Below, one piece after another: positions 15,985 through 24,565 of a stretch of DNA of 41,816 nucleotides; the stretch's first letter is position 1; each line of letters opens with the position of its first letter. The position numbers and the translations under genes are program-made. Source of the stretch: an uncultured Muribaculaceae bacterium (GTDB lineage Bacteria > Bacteroidota > Bacteroidia > Bacteroidales > Muribaculaceae). The DNA lies in the NCBI GenBank assembly GCA_910577355.1, contig CAJTMY010000025.1, forward strand, positions 1 through 41,816. Reading direction: 5' to 3'. The notes under the pieces were generated by a model, which saw nothing but the letters and a program-made list of their open reading frames with translations, ran no database searches and was not told where the DNA came from.

Positions 15985-18381
15985 ATGAAACTATCTGACA
16001 TATTTATGGCCGCGGCTCTTGCTGTCTGTGTGCCGTTTTTCGCCCCGGCGGCCGAGCCGGCGGGCTATTACTCCACGTGCGAGGGCAAGTCGGGCAAGGC
16101 TCTGCTGCAACAGTTGGAAAAGGTAGTCGGTCCGCACACCACGGTGAGCTACGACGGGCTGATGGATCTGTACAAGACGAGCGACGCGCGCCCCAACGGC
16201 ACTGTGTGGGACATGTATTCGACCAAGGAATTCTCGTTCGGCTCCAAGTGTGGCAACTACAAGAAGGTGGGCGACTGCTACAACCGCGAGCATTCGTTTC
16301 CGAAGAGTTGGTTTGACGATGCCAAGCCCATGTACAGCGAGGCTTTCCATATCTATCCCACCGACGGCAAGGTGAACGGCCAGCGCAGCAACTATCCCTA
16401 CGGCGAGTGTGCCAACGGCACCACCCTGCCGGGCAGCGGTTCGGTGAAGGCGCTCGGCAAACTCGGCAAATGTACCTTCCCCGGCTACTCGGGCAAGGTG
16501 TTCGAGCCGGACGACGAGTACAAAGGCGATTTCGCCCGCTCGTATTTCTATATGTGCGCCGCCTACAACAGTCGCTTCGCGTCGTGGCACTCGGATATGC
16601 TCGCCGGCAACAATTATCCCGGCTTCAAGTCGTGGGCCGTGGAGCTGCTGCTCAAGTGGCACCGCCAGGATCCGGTGAGCAAGAAGGAACTCGACCGCCA
16701 GGAGGCCGTGTATGCCCGCCAGAAAAACCGCAATCCGTTCATCGACCATCCCGAACTCGCCGAGCATATATGGGGCGACAGGCAGAGCCAGAGCTGGAGC
16801 TCCACTGTGGAGCCCGAGCCTGAGTTTATCCTGCCCGTGGCCGGCTCGACGGTGGATGTCGGCGCCACGGTGGCCGGCGTGACACGTTCGGCTCAGGTGA
16901 CAGTCAAGGGTGTCGCTCTCGAGGAGGCTGTGTCGCTCTCTGTAGAGGGTGTGGGCTTCTCGGTGACTCCGGCCACAATATCACGCTCGCAGGCGCAGGC
17001 GGCCGAGGGCTATGCGGCCACAGTATCGTTCACAGGCACGCAGGCCGGCATATATACTAATGTGCTAAGGATATCGAGCGGCAGCCTGTCGCGTGTGGTG
17101 AATCTCGTGGGCACGGTTGTCGACAATCTCCCCGCCGGGCCTGTCACGGGTCTTGGCGACCGCTCGTTTGCCGCCACATGGAGCTATGTGGGCGATGCCG
17201 ACGCCAATGGCGAGTATACTCTCGACGTACGTCACGAAGGTGTGTCGCTCGACGGCTATCCCATGTCGGTGAAGGCAACCGACGAGCGCTTCGTTGTCGA
17301 GGATCTTGAGCCGCTCACCACATATACATATATAGTGCGTTCGGCCCACCTTGTTTCCGACGAGGTCACTGTCACCACTCTGGCGCCGCAGCCGCTCGTC
17401 GAGATTCTCTTCGACGGCGACCTGCGCTTCACCGCCCCCGTGGGTGAGCCGTCGGAGGCTGCCGAGCTGCTCGTGCTCGTCGAGAACATCGACACCGACA
17501 TCACGCTCACTGTGGGCGAGCCGTTCGAGCTTTCAACCGACAAGTCGACATGGGCGCGCACGCTCGTCCTCGATCCCGAGGAAGATCGTTTCTACCTGCG
17601 CATGAACTCGGCCACGGCCGGCACATTCCACGGCACCATCAAGGTGTCGGCCGGTGACTATGCCAACGATGATGCCGACTTCGAGGGTACGGCTGTGGCT
17701 GCAGTGGGCTTTCTGGAGGATTTCGAGGCTCCCACCAAGGGTATCTCCTACACAGGAGGCACCTATCAGGGCAATGCGGCCACATGGCTGCTGAGCAATG
17801 CCGGCATGTTCCTCGCCGACCGCAACGACAAGTATCACTCGGGCGAGCAGGCCGTGCGCATGGGCAAGAATGCCGACTCGTCTATCGAAATGGCCGACGA
17901 CAATCCCGCCGGCTTCGGAGTGGTGACCATATGGACAGCGCAGTTCAACGACGACGGCGGGTGCACCTATGCCCTTGAATACTCCACCGACGGCGGCCAG
18001 ACGTGGAAATCGGCCGGTACGGGCAATGTGGATTCCAGAACCTATACACAGCAGACATTCACCGTCAACTGCCCCGGCCCGTCGCGCATCCGCGTGCGCC
18101 AGACCGCCGGCAAGCGTTTCAACCTCGATGATATCGAGGCTACGGCCTACACATCGTCGCTCGTGCCTGACTTCGCCGAGGACTATCACCGTTGGGACGC
18201 CTACGCCCGTGGCGGGCGGCTCATCATCGAGTCGTCGGAGCCTGTGGCCGCGCGCGTCTATGCCATCGACGGCACCGAGGTGTATCTCGGCCGTGTAAAC
18301 GGCTCGGTGGAGCTGAATCTGCCTGCGACCCTCTACATAGTGGCCGTCGACGACTTCGCCCGCCGCGTGCTTGTGAAGTAA
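15985..18381 (+). CDS. Secreted endonuclease I with T9SS-type tail
   Basis: The 798-residue product has a signal peptide (about 1-23), then a nuclease domain at about 27-265 of the endonuclease I (EndA/NucM, beta-beta-alpha metal) family: NREHSFPKSWF near 100 with the catalytic His, IYPTDGKVNGQRSNYPYGE, GDFARSYFYM near 181, and NPFIDHPELAEHIWG near 249. Middle domains include a beta-sandwich repeat and a fibronectin III-like segment (about 375-465). A jelly-roll follows at about 570-720 (FLEDFEAPTKG ... RFNLDDIEATAY). The end (ARGGRLIIESSEPVAARVYAIDG ... ARRVLVK) fits a T9SS sorting domain. Predicted role: cell-surface or secreted DNase for nutrient scavenging or defence against extracellular DNA. 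It is far longer than bare EndA enzymes because of the C-terminal modules. Confidence 0.92.
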   Translation: MKLSDIFMAAALAVCVPFFAPAAEPAGYYSTCEGKSGKALLQQLEKVVGPHTTVSYDGLMDLYKTSDARPNGTVWDMYSTKEFSFGSKCGNYKKVGDCYNREHSFPKSWFDDAKPMYSEAFHIYPTDGKVNGQRSNYPYGECANGTTLPGSGSVKALGKLGKCTFPGYSGKVFEPDDEYKGDFARSYFYMCAAYNSRFASWHSDMLAGNNYPGFKSWAVELLLKWHRQDPVSKKELDRQEAVYARQKNRNPFIDHPELAEHIWGDRQSQSWSSTVEPEPEFILPVAGSTVDVGATVAGVTRSAQVTVKGVALEEAVSLSVEGVGFSVTPATISRSQAQAAEGYAATVSFTGTQAGIYTNVLRISSGSLSRVVNLVGTVVDNLPAGPVTGLGDRSFAATWSYVGDADANGEYTLDVRHEGVSLDGYPMSVKATDERFVVEDLEPLTTYTYIVRSAHLVSDEVTVTTLAPQPLVEILFDGDLRFTAPVGEPSEAAELLVLVENIDTDITLTVGEPFELSTDKSTWARTLVLDPEEDRFYLRMNSATAGTFHGTIKVSAGDYANDDADFEGTAVAAVGFLEDFEAPTKGISYTGGTYQGNAATWLLSNAGMFLADRNDKYHSGEQAVRMGKNADSSIEMADDNPAGFGVVTIWTAQFNDDGGCTYALEYSTDGGQTWKSAGTGNVDSRTYTQQTFTVNCPGPSRIRVRQTAGKRFNLDDIEATAYTSSLVPDFAEDYHRWDAYARGGRLIIESSEPVAARVYAIDGTEVYLGRVNGSVELNLPATLYIVAVDDFARRVLVK

Positions 18382-18396
18382 TCGCTGCTCTCCCAT

Positions 18397-18454
18397 ACAC
18401 GGATTACGCGGATTCGCACGGACTGATTCCTGTGCGGATCCGCGTAATCTGTGT
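18397..18454 (+). terminator. Long hairpin after the endonuclease gene
   Basis: ACACGGATTACGCGGATTCG... at 18397-18421 pairs with ...GGATCCGCGTAATCTGTGT at 18430-18454 around an 8-nt loop, with a few mismatches, 15 bp after the stop. No clear U run follows, so it may be an intergenic repeat acting as a terminator. Confidence 0.5.
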
Positions 18455-18546
18455 GGAGCACGGCCATCAACACCAATTCGTCGCGTCTGTTCATTTACCC
18501 CGGCAAAGAAAATTTTCACTTTTTTAATATTTTCCGCCTGATTTTT

Positions 18547-18576
18547 TTGTTTTTCTAAAAAATCGTCATAACTTTG
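18547..18576 (+). promoter_or_regulatory. Promoter of the complete susC-susD operon
   Basis: TTG (18547-18549), 19-bp spacer, TAACTTTG (18569-18576). Transcription should start near 18583, leaving an untranslated leader of about 265 nt before the susC ATG. In the proposed inversion this promoter and leader move with the susC N-terminus. Confidence 0.75.
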
Positions 18577-18679
18577 CCAAAGAAAACTTTTTTAACAGTA
18601 TAAACCACCTTATCAACGATTCATTAACTTAATTTAAAAAACAATTAATCATTATAATATATAAACAACTATAATCAAT

Positions 18680-18805
18680 ATGACATTACGGCGGCATACG
18701 CACAATACTTTTACCGATATTCCGGTGCAAGCGGTTGATACCGTTTCTTGCGCTGCTTTCGGTTATAAGGCACGATCCTTCTCCCGGTTGCCGCTGCTCA
18801 AATAA
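18680..18805 (+). CDS. Putative 41-residue leader ORF in the susC 5' leader
   Basis: ATG at 18680 opens 41 codons ending TAA at 18803-18805, 45 bp before susC. The product begins MTLRRHTHNTF and ends SFSRLPLLK; it has no signal peptide and no family I recognise. The frame contains a hairpin (GCAAG-CGGT ... ACCG-TTT-CTTGC, about 18727-18751). It may be a translated leader that tunes susC expression, a structured RNA leader, or chance. Confidence 0.35.
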   Translation: MTLRRHTHNTFTDIPVQAVDTVSCAAFGYKARSFSRLPLLK

Positions 18806-18850
18806 TCTTCGATACCTTAAATAATTACCTATTATCTAAACCATTGCATT

Positions 18851-21800
18851 ATGAAAAAACAAATTGCTTTGTTTTCTGCGTTATGCCTTGCTCTCGGCAC
18901 GCCGGCAGTCTACGACAGTCTGCCTTCGGTCGGCTTCACGGCTCAGGCGCAAACATCAAAGGCTACCGGTACCGTCGTTGACGAGAACGGTGAGCCGATG
19001 ATCGGTGTATCGGTTGTAGAAAAGGGTGCCAAAGGTGGCGTATCTACCGATATCGACGGTAAGTTCACCATTCAGGCCAAGCCCGGCTCTACTCTCGTAT
19101 TCAGCTTCGTGGGCTACTCTTCCAAGGAAGTGAAATTTACGGGCGCTCCCATCTCGGTGAAGCTCGAGCCCAACTCCGAAGTCCTCAGCGACGTGGTTGT
19201 CGTAGGTTACGGCACTCAGAAGCGCGAACACCTCACCGGTGCCGTGTCTTCGATCGATGTCGCCAAGACTCTTGAAGGCCGTCAGATTCCTGACGTAGGC
19301 CGTGGCCTTCAGGGTACCACCCCCGGTCTCAATGTGGTACTGCCCAACGGTGAAATCGGTTCTGACCCCACAATCCGCATCCGTGGTCAGGTCGCTTCGC
19401 TCAACGGTTCTGCAAATCCTCTTATCCTTCTTGATAACGTCGAGATTCCTTCGATCCAGATGGTGAACCCCGACGATATCGAATCAATCTCCGTACTTAA
19501 GGATGCTGCCGCCGCTTCCATCTACGGTTCGAAGGCTGCATTCGGCGTTATCCTTATCCAGACCAAGAAAGGCGCCAAGACCGACCGCGTGGACGTGAGC
19601 TACTCAGGCAACTTCGCCTGGCAGCGCATCTCCAAGGATATGGAGATGGGTACTATCGACGCTTCGCAATATCGTACAGACTGGGTACTCCGCTCCGGCA
19701 CATCAAAGGTAGGCGGCTTCTGGTATATGTATCCCGGTGCTCTCGAGCGTCAGCGCGAATGGCTTGAGAAGTACGACGGCAAGATCGGCGTAGACGATCC
19801 CTTTGTATACGGTCGTGACTGGTACATGGATCCCGCCTATGGCAAGACATTCATCCGCCCTTACGATCCGTACGATTACATGATCCGCGACTGGGCTCCA
19901 TCAATGACCCACAACGTTTCCGTGAACGGCAAGTCGGGCAAGACCTCTTTCAACATCGGTCTCGGCTACCTCGACCAGAACGGCCTCATCAAGCCCTCGA
20001 AGGTCGACGATTACCGCCGCTACAATGTATCGGCCAACATCACCACCGAGCTCAACAAGTGGATCACACTCCGCGCAGGTCTCAAATACTCGATGCGCAA
20101 CAAGCGCTACGGCTACTCGACCAACTCGACAACCGCCGACCCCTGGCTCTATCTCTATCGCTGGGATGCATATGCTCCTCACGGATATGATGAGAACGGC
20201 AACCTGATTCAGTCGCCCTCCACCGAACTTGCTTTGGCCAACACCGCCAACCGCGAGGACAACTACACAGGCATCAACGCCGGTTTCACTCTCAATCTTA
20301 CCGATAACTGGCACATCAATCTCGACTATGCTTATGCATCGGAGCATCAGACATGGAACCAGCCCGGTACCAAATTCACTTATTCGACTTCATGGTATGG
20401 CCCGCTCGAACGATATGACGAGGCCGGCAACCGTGTGTATGTGAACCACGCCGGCGAGGTATGCTCCAAGGACGACCCCGAGGCACAGCCTGCATATGAC
20501 CTTAACTGCTATCAATATACCAGCGACGGTACAGGTATCGACCATATCCGTCGTGAATCCACCACAGCAAGGCGCCATACCCTCAATGTGACAATGGATT
20601 ACGATTGGCAAATCAACGAGGCCAACAACCTCAAGGCCATGATCGGTCTCAACCGTACAGACTGGGAGTCGAAACAACATTGGTCGAAGATCACATATCT
20701 CACAGATATCATGAACCCCTCGTTTGACAAGACCAACGGTACTCAGACTTCTTCGGGCAACGACTACTGGAACGGACAGCTCGGTGTATTCGGCCGTATC
20801 AATTATGTCCTCCTCGACCGTTACCTCTTCGAGGCAAACATACGCTACGACGGCTCGTCCAAATTCCCCACCGGCTTGAAATGGCGCACATTCCCCTCGG
20901 TATCCGCAGGTTGGCGTGTCGATCAGGAATCGTTCATGAAATGGGCCCAGCCCGCGCTCACCAATGCCAAGATCCGCGCATCGTGGGGTCGTCTCGGTGA
21001 CCAGTCTGTAAGTTCCAACCTTTATATCCCGACAATGTCGCAGGGCCAGACAACATGGATCGATGCCAGCGGCAACAAGTTTGTAGGCGTAGGCGCACCG
21101 GCAGCTGTCGCAGGCGACCTCACCTGGCAGGATATCGAGACCACCAACGTAGGTCTCGACGCACGCTTCTTCAACAATGAGCTCGGCTTCTCGTTCGACT
21201 GGTTCCAGCGTTACACCAAGAACATGCTTATCCCTGCCGAGGGTATCCCCACCACATTCGGCACAGACGCCCCTACCGGCAACTACGGTGACCTCCGTTC
21301 ACGCGGCTGGGAACTTGCCATCGACTACAACCACTCTTTCAACAAGGATCTCTCGATCAATGCCACATTCACCCTCTCCGACGTGAAGTCGACCATCACC
21401 CGCTACGGCACGACAGAAACCCTGAGCGGTTGGTACGCAGGCAAGGAATACGGTGAAATCTGGGGCTACGAATTTGACCGTCTCTATCAGAAGGACGATT
21501 TCCTCTATAACTCCGACGGTTCGTTCCAGACTGTATGGGTAAAACAAGGCCAGATAGTGCCCGAAGGTACTGAAGGCGCCAAGCTTATGAACAAACTCGC
21601 CGATCCCAACGGTGTATATCAGGATTACTTCCAGACCGGCACCATCATGTTCGGCCCCGGCGACATCAAGTACAAGGATAGCGACGGCAACGGCTTTATC
21701 TACAACGGTGACCCTTCAATGATCGAACTTGATGGAAAAACATATGTAAAAGGTGACCCCGGCTACGAAGCAGCTCTTGCCAACGACAAGCATAAGTCGG

Positions 21801-22390
21801 TAGCTATAGGTACAATTCGCAACCATGGCGACCACAAGAAGATCGGCAACTCGACTCCACGCTTTGAATATGGTATCCGTCTCGGCGTGAACTTCAAGGG
21901 CTTCGACTTCTCTATCTTCGGTCAGGGTATCGGCAAGCGCAAGATCTGGGGCGCAGGCTTCCTCGCTATCCCCGGCTTCAATATCAGCGACGGTGCCATG
22001 CCTCAGACTATCGCAGGCGACTACTGGCGTGAAGACCGCACGGATGCATTCTATCCCGCTCCTTACAACCTCGCCGGCAGCAACTCGGGAGGCCTCTTCC
22101 AGGTATCCGACCGCTACCTGCTCAACATGGCCTACTTCCGCATCAAGAACATCACTCTCGGCTACACCCTGCCCTACAACCTCACCAAGAAGGTGATGAT
22201 CAACAAGTGCCGCTTCTATGTGGCTGCCGAAAACTTCTTCACATTCGACAAGCTGCGCGGTCTGCCCATCGACCCCGAAGTCGTATCAGGTGTATCGATG
22301 TGGAACTCTTCCAAATACAACAGCGGCCGTACCGGTGTAGGTGCTCCCGCCATGAAGAACATCAACTTCGGTATTCAGTTAAACTTCTAA
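18851..22390 (+). CDS. SusC/RagA-family TonB-dependent outer-membrane transporter (complete copy)
   Basis: The 1179-residue product has a signal peptide (about 1-34, ending AQAQ), a carboxypeptidase-regulatory-like domain (about 38-115: GTVVDENGEPMIGVSVVEKG...VGY), a TonB-box region (SDVVVVGYGTQKR, about 113-126), a plug (to about 235) and a 22-strand-type barrel ending in IQLNF. This is the standard SusC architecture: ligand uptake across the outer membrane powered by TonB, with SusD as lid. The plug segment ISVLKDAAAASIYG (213-226) lies on the proposed crossover site. It is followed 19 bp later by its susD. No degradative enzymes, sigma/anti-sigma pair or SusR-type regulator sit beside it, so the substrate is unknown. 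The body matches the truncated copy at 2139-5043. Confidence 0.97.
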   Translation: MKKQIALFSALCLALGTPAVYDSLPSVGFTAQAQTSKATGTVVDENGEPMIGVSVVEKGAKGGVSTDIDGKFTIQAKPGSTLVFSFVGYSSKEVKFTGAPISVKLEPNSEVLSDVVVVGYGTQKREHLTGAVSSIDVAKTLEGRQIPDVGRGLQGTTPGLNVVLPNGEIGSDPTIRIRGQVASLNGSANPLILLDNVEIPSIQMVNPDDIESISVLKDAAAASIYGSKAAFGVILIQTKKGAKTDRVDVSYSGNFAWQRISKDMEMGTIDASQYRTDWVLRSGTSKVGGFWYMYPGALERQREWLEKYDGKIGVDDPFVYGRDWYMDPAYGKTFIRPYDPYDYMIRDWAPSMTHNVSVNGKSGKTSFNIGLGYLDQNGLIKPSKVDDYRRYNVSANITTELNKWITLRAGLKYSMRNKRYGYSTNSTTADPWLYLYRWDAYAPHGYDENGNLIQSPSTELALANTANREDNYTGINAGFTLNLTDNWHINLDYAYASEHQTWNQPGTKFTYSTSWYGPLERYDEAGNRVYVNHAGEVCSKDDPEAQPAYDLNCYQYTSDGTGIDHIRRESTTARRHTLNVTMDYDWQINEANNLKAMIGLNRTDWESKQHWSKITYLTDIMNPSFDKTNGTQTSSGNDYWNGQLGVFGRINYVLLDRYLFEANIRYDGSSKFPTGLKWRTFPSVSAGWRVDQESFMKWAQPALTNAKIRASWGRLGDQSVSSNLYIPTMSQGQTTWIDASGNKFVGVGAPAAVAGDLTWQDIETTNVGLDARFFNNELGFSFDWFQRYTKNMLIPAEGIPTTFGTDAPTGNYGDLRSRGWELAIDYNHSFNKDLSINATFTLSDVKSTITRYGTTETLSGWYAGKEYGEIWGYEFDRLYQKDDFLYNSDGSFQTVWVKQGQIVPEGTEGAKLMNKLADPNGVYQDYFQTGTIMFGPGDIKYKDSDGNGFIYNGDPSMIELDGKTYVKGDPGYEAALANDKHKSVAIGTIRNHGDHKKIGNSTPRFEYGIRLGVNFKGFDFSIFGQGIGKRKIWGAGFLAIPGFNISDGAMPQTIAGDYWREDRTDAFYPAPYNLAGSNSGGLFQVSDRYLLNMAYFRIKNITLGYTLPYNLTKKVMINKCRFYVAAENFFTFDKLRGLPIDPEVVSGVSMWNSSKYNSGRTGVGAPAMKNINFGIQLNF
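19486..19518 (+). repeat. Putative inversion crossover site, copy 2
   Basis: Perfect 33-bp match, in inverted orientation, to 5043-5011. The right arm TTAAGGATG and spacer TCTCCGTAC of the copy 1 dyad are kept; the left arm reads TCGAATCAA here instead of CATCCTTAA. Recombination here keeps the reading frame (DDIESI-SVLKDAAAAS). Confidence 0.65.
19925..20199. repeat. 275-bp perfect inverted repeat, copy 2 (inside complete susC)
   Basis: Identical at every base to the reverse complement of 4330-4604; it covers codons about 359-449. Divergence resumes immediately on both sides. Confidence 0.9.
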
Positions 22391-22409
22391 TATCAAGCGA
22401 ATACTTATC

Positions 22410-24239
22410 ATGAAAAAATATATATTACTTTCGGTCGCCGCTCTCGGCCTTGCCTTTACCTCGTGTAACGAGGTTCTCGAGCGCCCCGAACTGAACATTC
22501 CAACCGACGAGGCTTTCTGGCGTTCGGAAAATGACGTGCGCCTCTACGCCAACAACATGTACACCGAGTACTTTGTCGGCTACAATTCAGGTTGGACAGA
22601 CACTTATACCCCGGTGCGCGGCATGACGTTCGCCGATATCTTCACCACCTCGGGTCGTCAGGCGGGCTTCACTACTCAAGCTCCGTCATCTCAGGGCTCA
22701 ACCGCAGCAGGAACCTGGAACACCGAGACAACAGGTCAGACCTGGAACTTCTCTCGCGTACGTGTTGCCAATGTCATGCTCAATCGTTTGGAAACCCGTA
22801 TGAAGGGAATCCTCAGTGATGAACAGTATGCGCATTGGGATGCGGTAGCCAAGTTCTTCAAGGCTCACGAATATGTCCGTCTTGTAACTACATTCGGCGG
22901 CGTTCCTTACTTTGAGAAAGAAACTGCATCGACTGAGCTCGAAGAGCTTTATAAGGATCGCGACTCTCGCGAGTTTGTCATGGACAAGATCTATGATCTC
23001 TGCAAGGACATCATGGCCAACATGCGCGAGAATGACGGCGCAAACGTACTCAACCGCTATGTGGCCGCCGGTTATATCAGCCGCTGGATGCTCTTCGAGG
23101 GCACATGGCAGAAGTATCACAATCATGATGATGCGCGCGCCAAGAAATTCCTCGATTTCGCAGTGGAAGCCGGCAATTATGTGATCGGCAGCGGCAAGTA
23201 TTCGATTGCCACATCGCTGCCCGAACTCTTCGGCTCGCAGGATCTCAAGGGCAATGCCGAGGTGCTCCTCTACCGCAAGTATAGCGACGCCCAGGCTGTG
23301 CGCCATTGCATCGCATCGTACAGCAATGGCAAGGAAGCTCAGCCCGCAGTTGTGAACCTGTGGTTCCTGAAGTCGGTTATCTGCAACGACGGCAAACCCT
23401 ACACCACTTCCACCGTCGACGGACACGACAGCTTTGAGCTGACCACCTTCGCAAAGAGCCGCGACCCGCGCTTCGAAGCTTCGTTCTCCGACAAGCCCAG
23501 CAACAATTCCGCCACCCGTGTATATTGCCGCAAGTTTATCGACCGTGCAGCATGGGAGCGTAAAGCCGGTGATACCAATCCTCTCTACGAGTCGGTAACC
23601 AACCTCAACGCTTGCCCGGTGATGCGCTACGGCGAGGTGCTCCTCAACTGGATCGAGGCCAAGGCCGAGCTCGGCAACGTAACCCAGGACGATATCGACA
23701 AGTCGATCAATGCTCTCCGCGCACGTCCTCTCGACCAGACTGCCATCGACAAGGGCCTCAAGCAGACCGTACCCATGAAGCTCGCCGACATCAACGCCGC
23801 TTTCGATCCCAATCGTGATCAGGATGTGGATCCTCTCATCTGGGAAATCCGCCGCGAGCGTACTCTTGAGCTCGCTTACGAGTACAGCCGTATCGTCGAC
23901 CTCCGTCGCTGGAAGAAACTCAGCTATATGGATAATGAGAAGAATCCCGACACCATGCTCGGTTGCTGGCTCGACTACAACCACCAGTACGATCAGATCG
24001 ACCCCATGCAGCCCAAGCTTGCAGAAGGCGTGACAACCGTACAGAAACTCGACGGCACCAAGGTGACATACGACGGCAGCAATGCAGCTGATATGGTAGG
24101 CTTCCACGTTCCCAACAATATCCAGCCCCGCTATCCGTTTACCGACCGTGTATATCTCTATCCTATCGGTATGAACCAGATCAGCACTTATAAAGACCAC
24201 GGTTATAAGCTTACCCAGAACCCCGGTTGGGAGCTGTAA
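22410..24239 (+). CDS. SusD/RagB-family outer-membrane lipoprotein (right copy)
   Basis: The 609-residue product has a lipoprotein signal with FTSC at the cleavage site (Cys about 19) and the length and pattern of SusD/RagB ligand-binding lids. It starts 19 bp after the complete susC stop, in the same operon, and the transcript ends at the strong terminator 24273-24309. It aligns end to end with the left SusD (278-2119) with scattered differences and conserved stretches such as NRYVAAG.ISRWMLFEGTWQKYH, QPAVVNL.F.KSVICNDGKPY and EVLLNWIEAKAELG. In the current orientation this is the copy expected to be expressed. Confidence 0.95.
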   Translation: MKKYILLSVAALGLAFTSCNEVLERPELNIPTDEAFWRSENDVRLYANNMYTEYFVGYNSGWTDTYTPVRGMTFADIFTTSGRQAGFTTQAPSSQGSTAAGTWNTETTGQTWNFSRVRVANVMLNRLETRMKGILSDEQYAHWDAVAKFFKAHEYVRLVTTFGGVPYFEKETASTELEELYKDRDSREFVMDKIYDLCKDIMANMRENDGANVLNRYVAAGYISRWMLFEGTWQKYHNHDDARAKKFLDFAVEAGNYVIGSGKYSIATSLPELFGSQDLKGNAEVLLYRKYSDAQAVRHCIASYSNGKEAQPAVVNLWFLKSVICNDGKPYTTSTVDGHDSFELTTFAKSRDPRFEASFSDKPSNNSATRVYCRKFIDRAAWERKAGDTNPLYESVTNLNACPVMRYGEVLLNWIEAKAELGNVTQDDIDKSINALRARPLDQTAIDKGLKQTVPMKLADINAAFDPNRDQDVDPLIWEIRRERTLELAYEYSRIVDLRRWKKLSYMDNEKNPDTMLGCWLDYNHQYDQIDPMQPKLAEGVTTVQKLDGTKVTYDGSNAADMVGFHVPNNIQPRYPFTDRVYLYPIGMNQISTYKDHGYKLTQNPGWEL

Positions 24240-24272
24240 TTCAGAAATCCGTCTCACAACGAGATAATCTCC

Positions 24273-24309
24273 AAGCAGGGAGAGCCGTGCGGCTCTCCCT
24301 GCTTTTTTT
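24273..24309 (+). terminator. Strong intrinsic terminator of susC-susD
   Basis: AAGCAGGGAGAGCC-GTGC-GGCTCTCCCTGCTT stem followed by seven T. Homologous to 226-256, marking the far edge of the duplicated unit. Confidence 0.92.
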
Positions 24310-24565
24310 GATTGTGGTTTTGCCTTCACAGAATCCACATACGTCCAATATTAGAAGTAAACAGTTGAAGGCATGGACGTACGACTCGTACGTCCGCCCC
24401 TCCGGCGTGGGCGATACAGCAATAGAGACCCCGGAGAGGCTTTGAATTTTAAGCCAACACAGTGGTAATCAATATTTATTGGTTTATATTCAGTTCTTGG
24501 CCGTTAAAAGTTCTCAAATTCGTATCACCGTCTTTGATTTTGGGAGCACCTATCTAATCTACATT
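24310..24565. other. Intergenic region with a 21-bp palindrome
   Basis: Between convergent susD and fic. It contains GGACGTACGA-C-TCGTACGTCC (24375-24395) and a looser inverted match CCTCCGG/CCGGAGAGG (about 24399-24440). No gene seen. Confidence 0.5.

Noticed and set aside
15985..18381. Endonuclease as a mobile-element or homing nuclease
   Set aside because: Signal peptide, EndA-type motifs and a T9SS-like tail indicate a secreted DNase, not an intracellular homing enzyme.
278..24239. Calling the SusC/SusD pairs a polysaccharide utilisation locus with a defined substrate
   Set aside because: No glycoside hydrolase, lyase, peptidase or PUL-type regulator is adjacent, so the ligand cannot be assigned.
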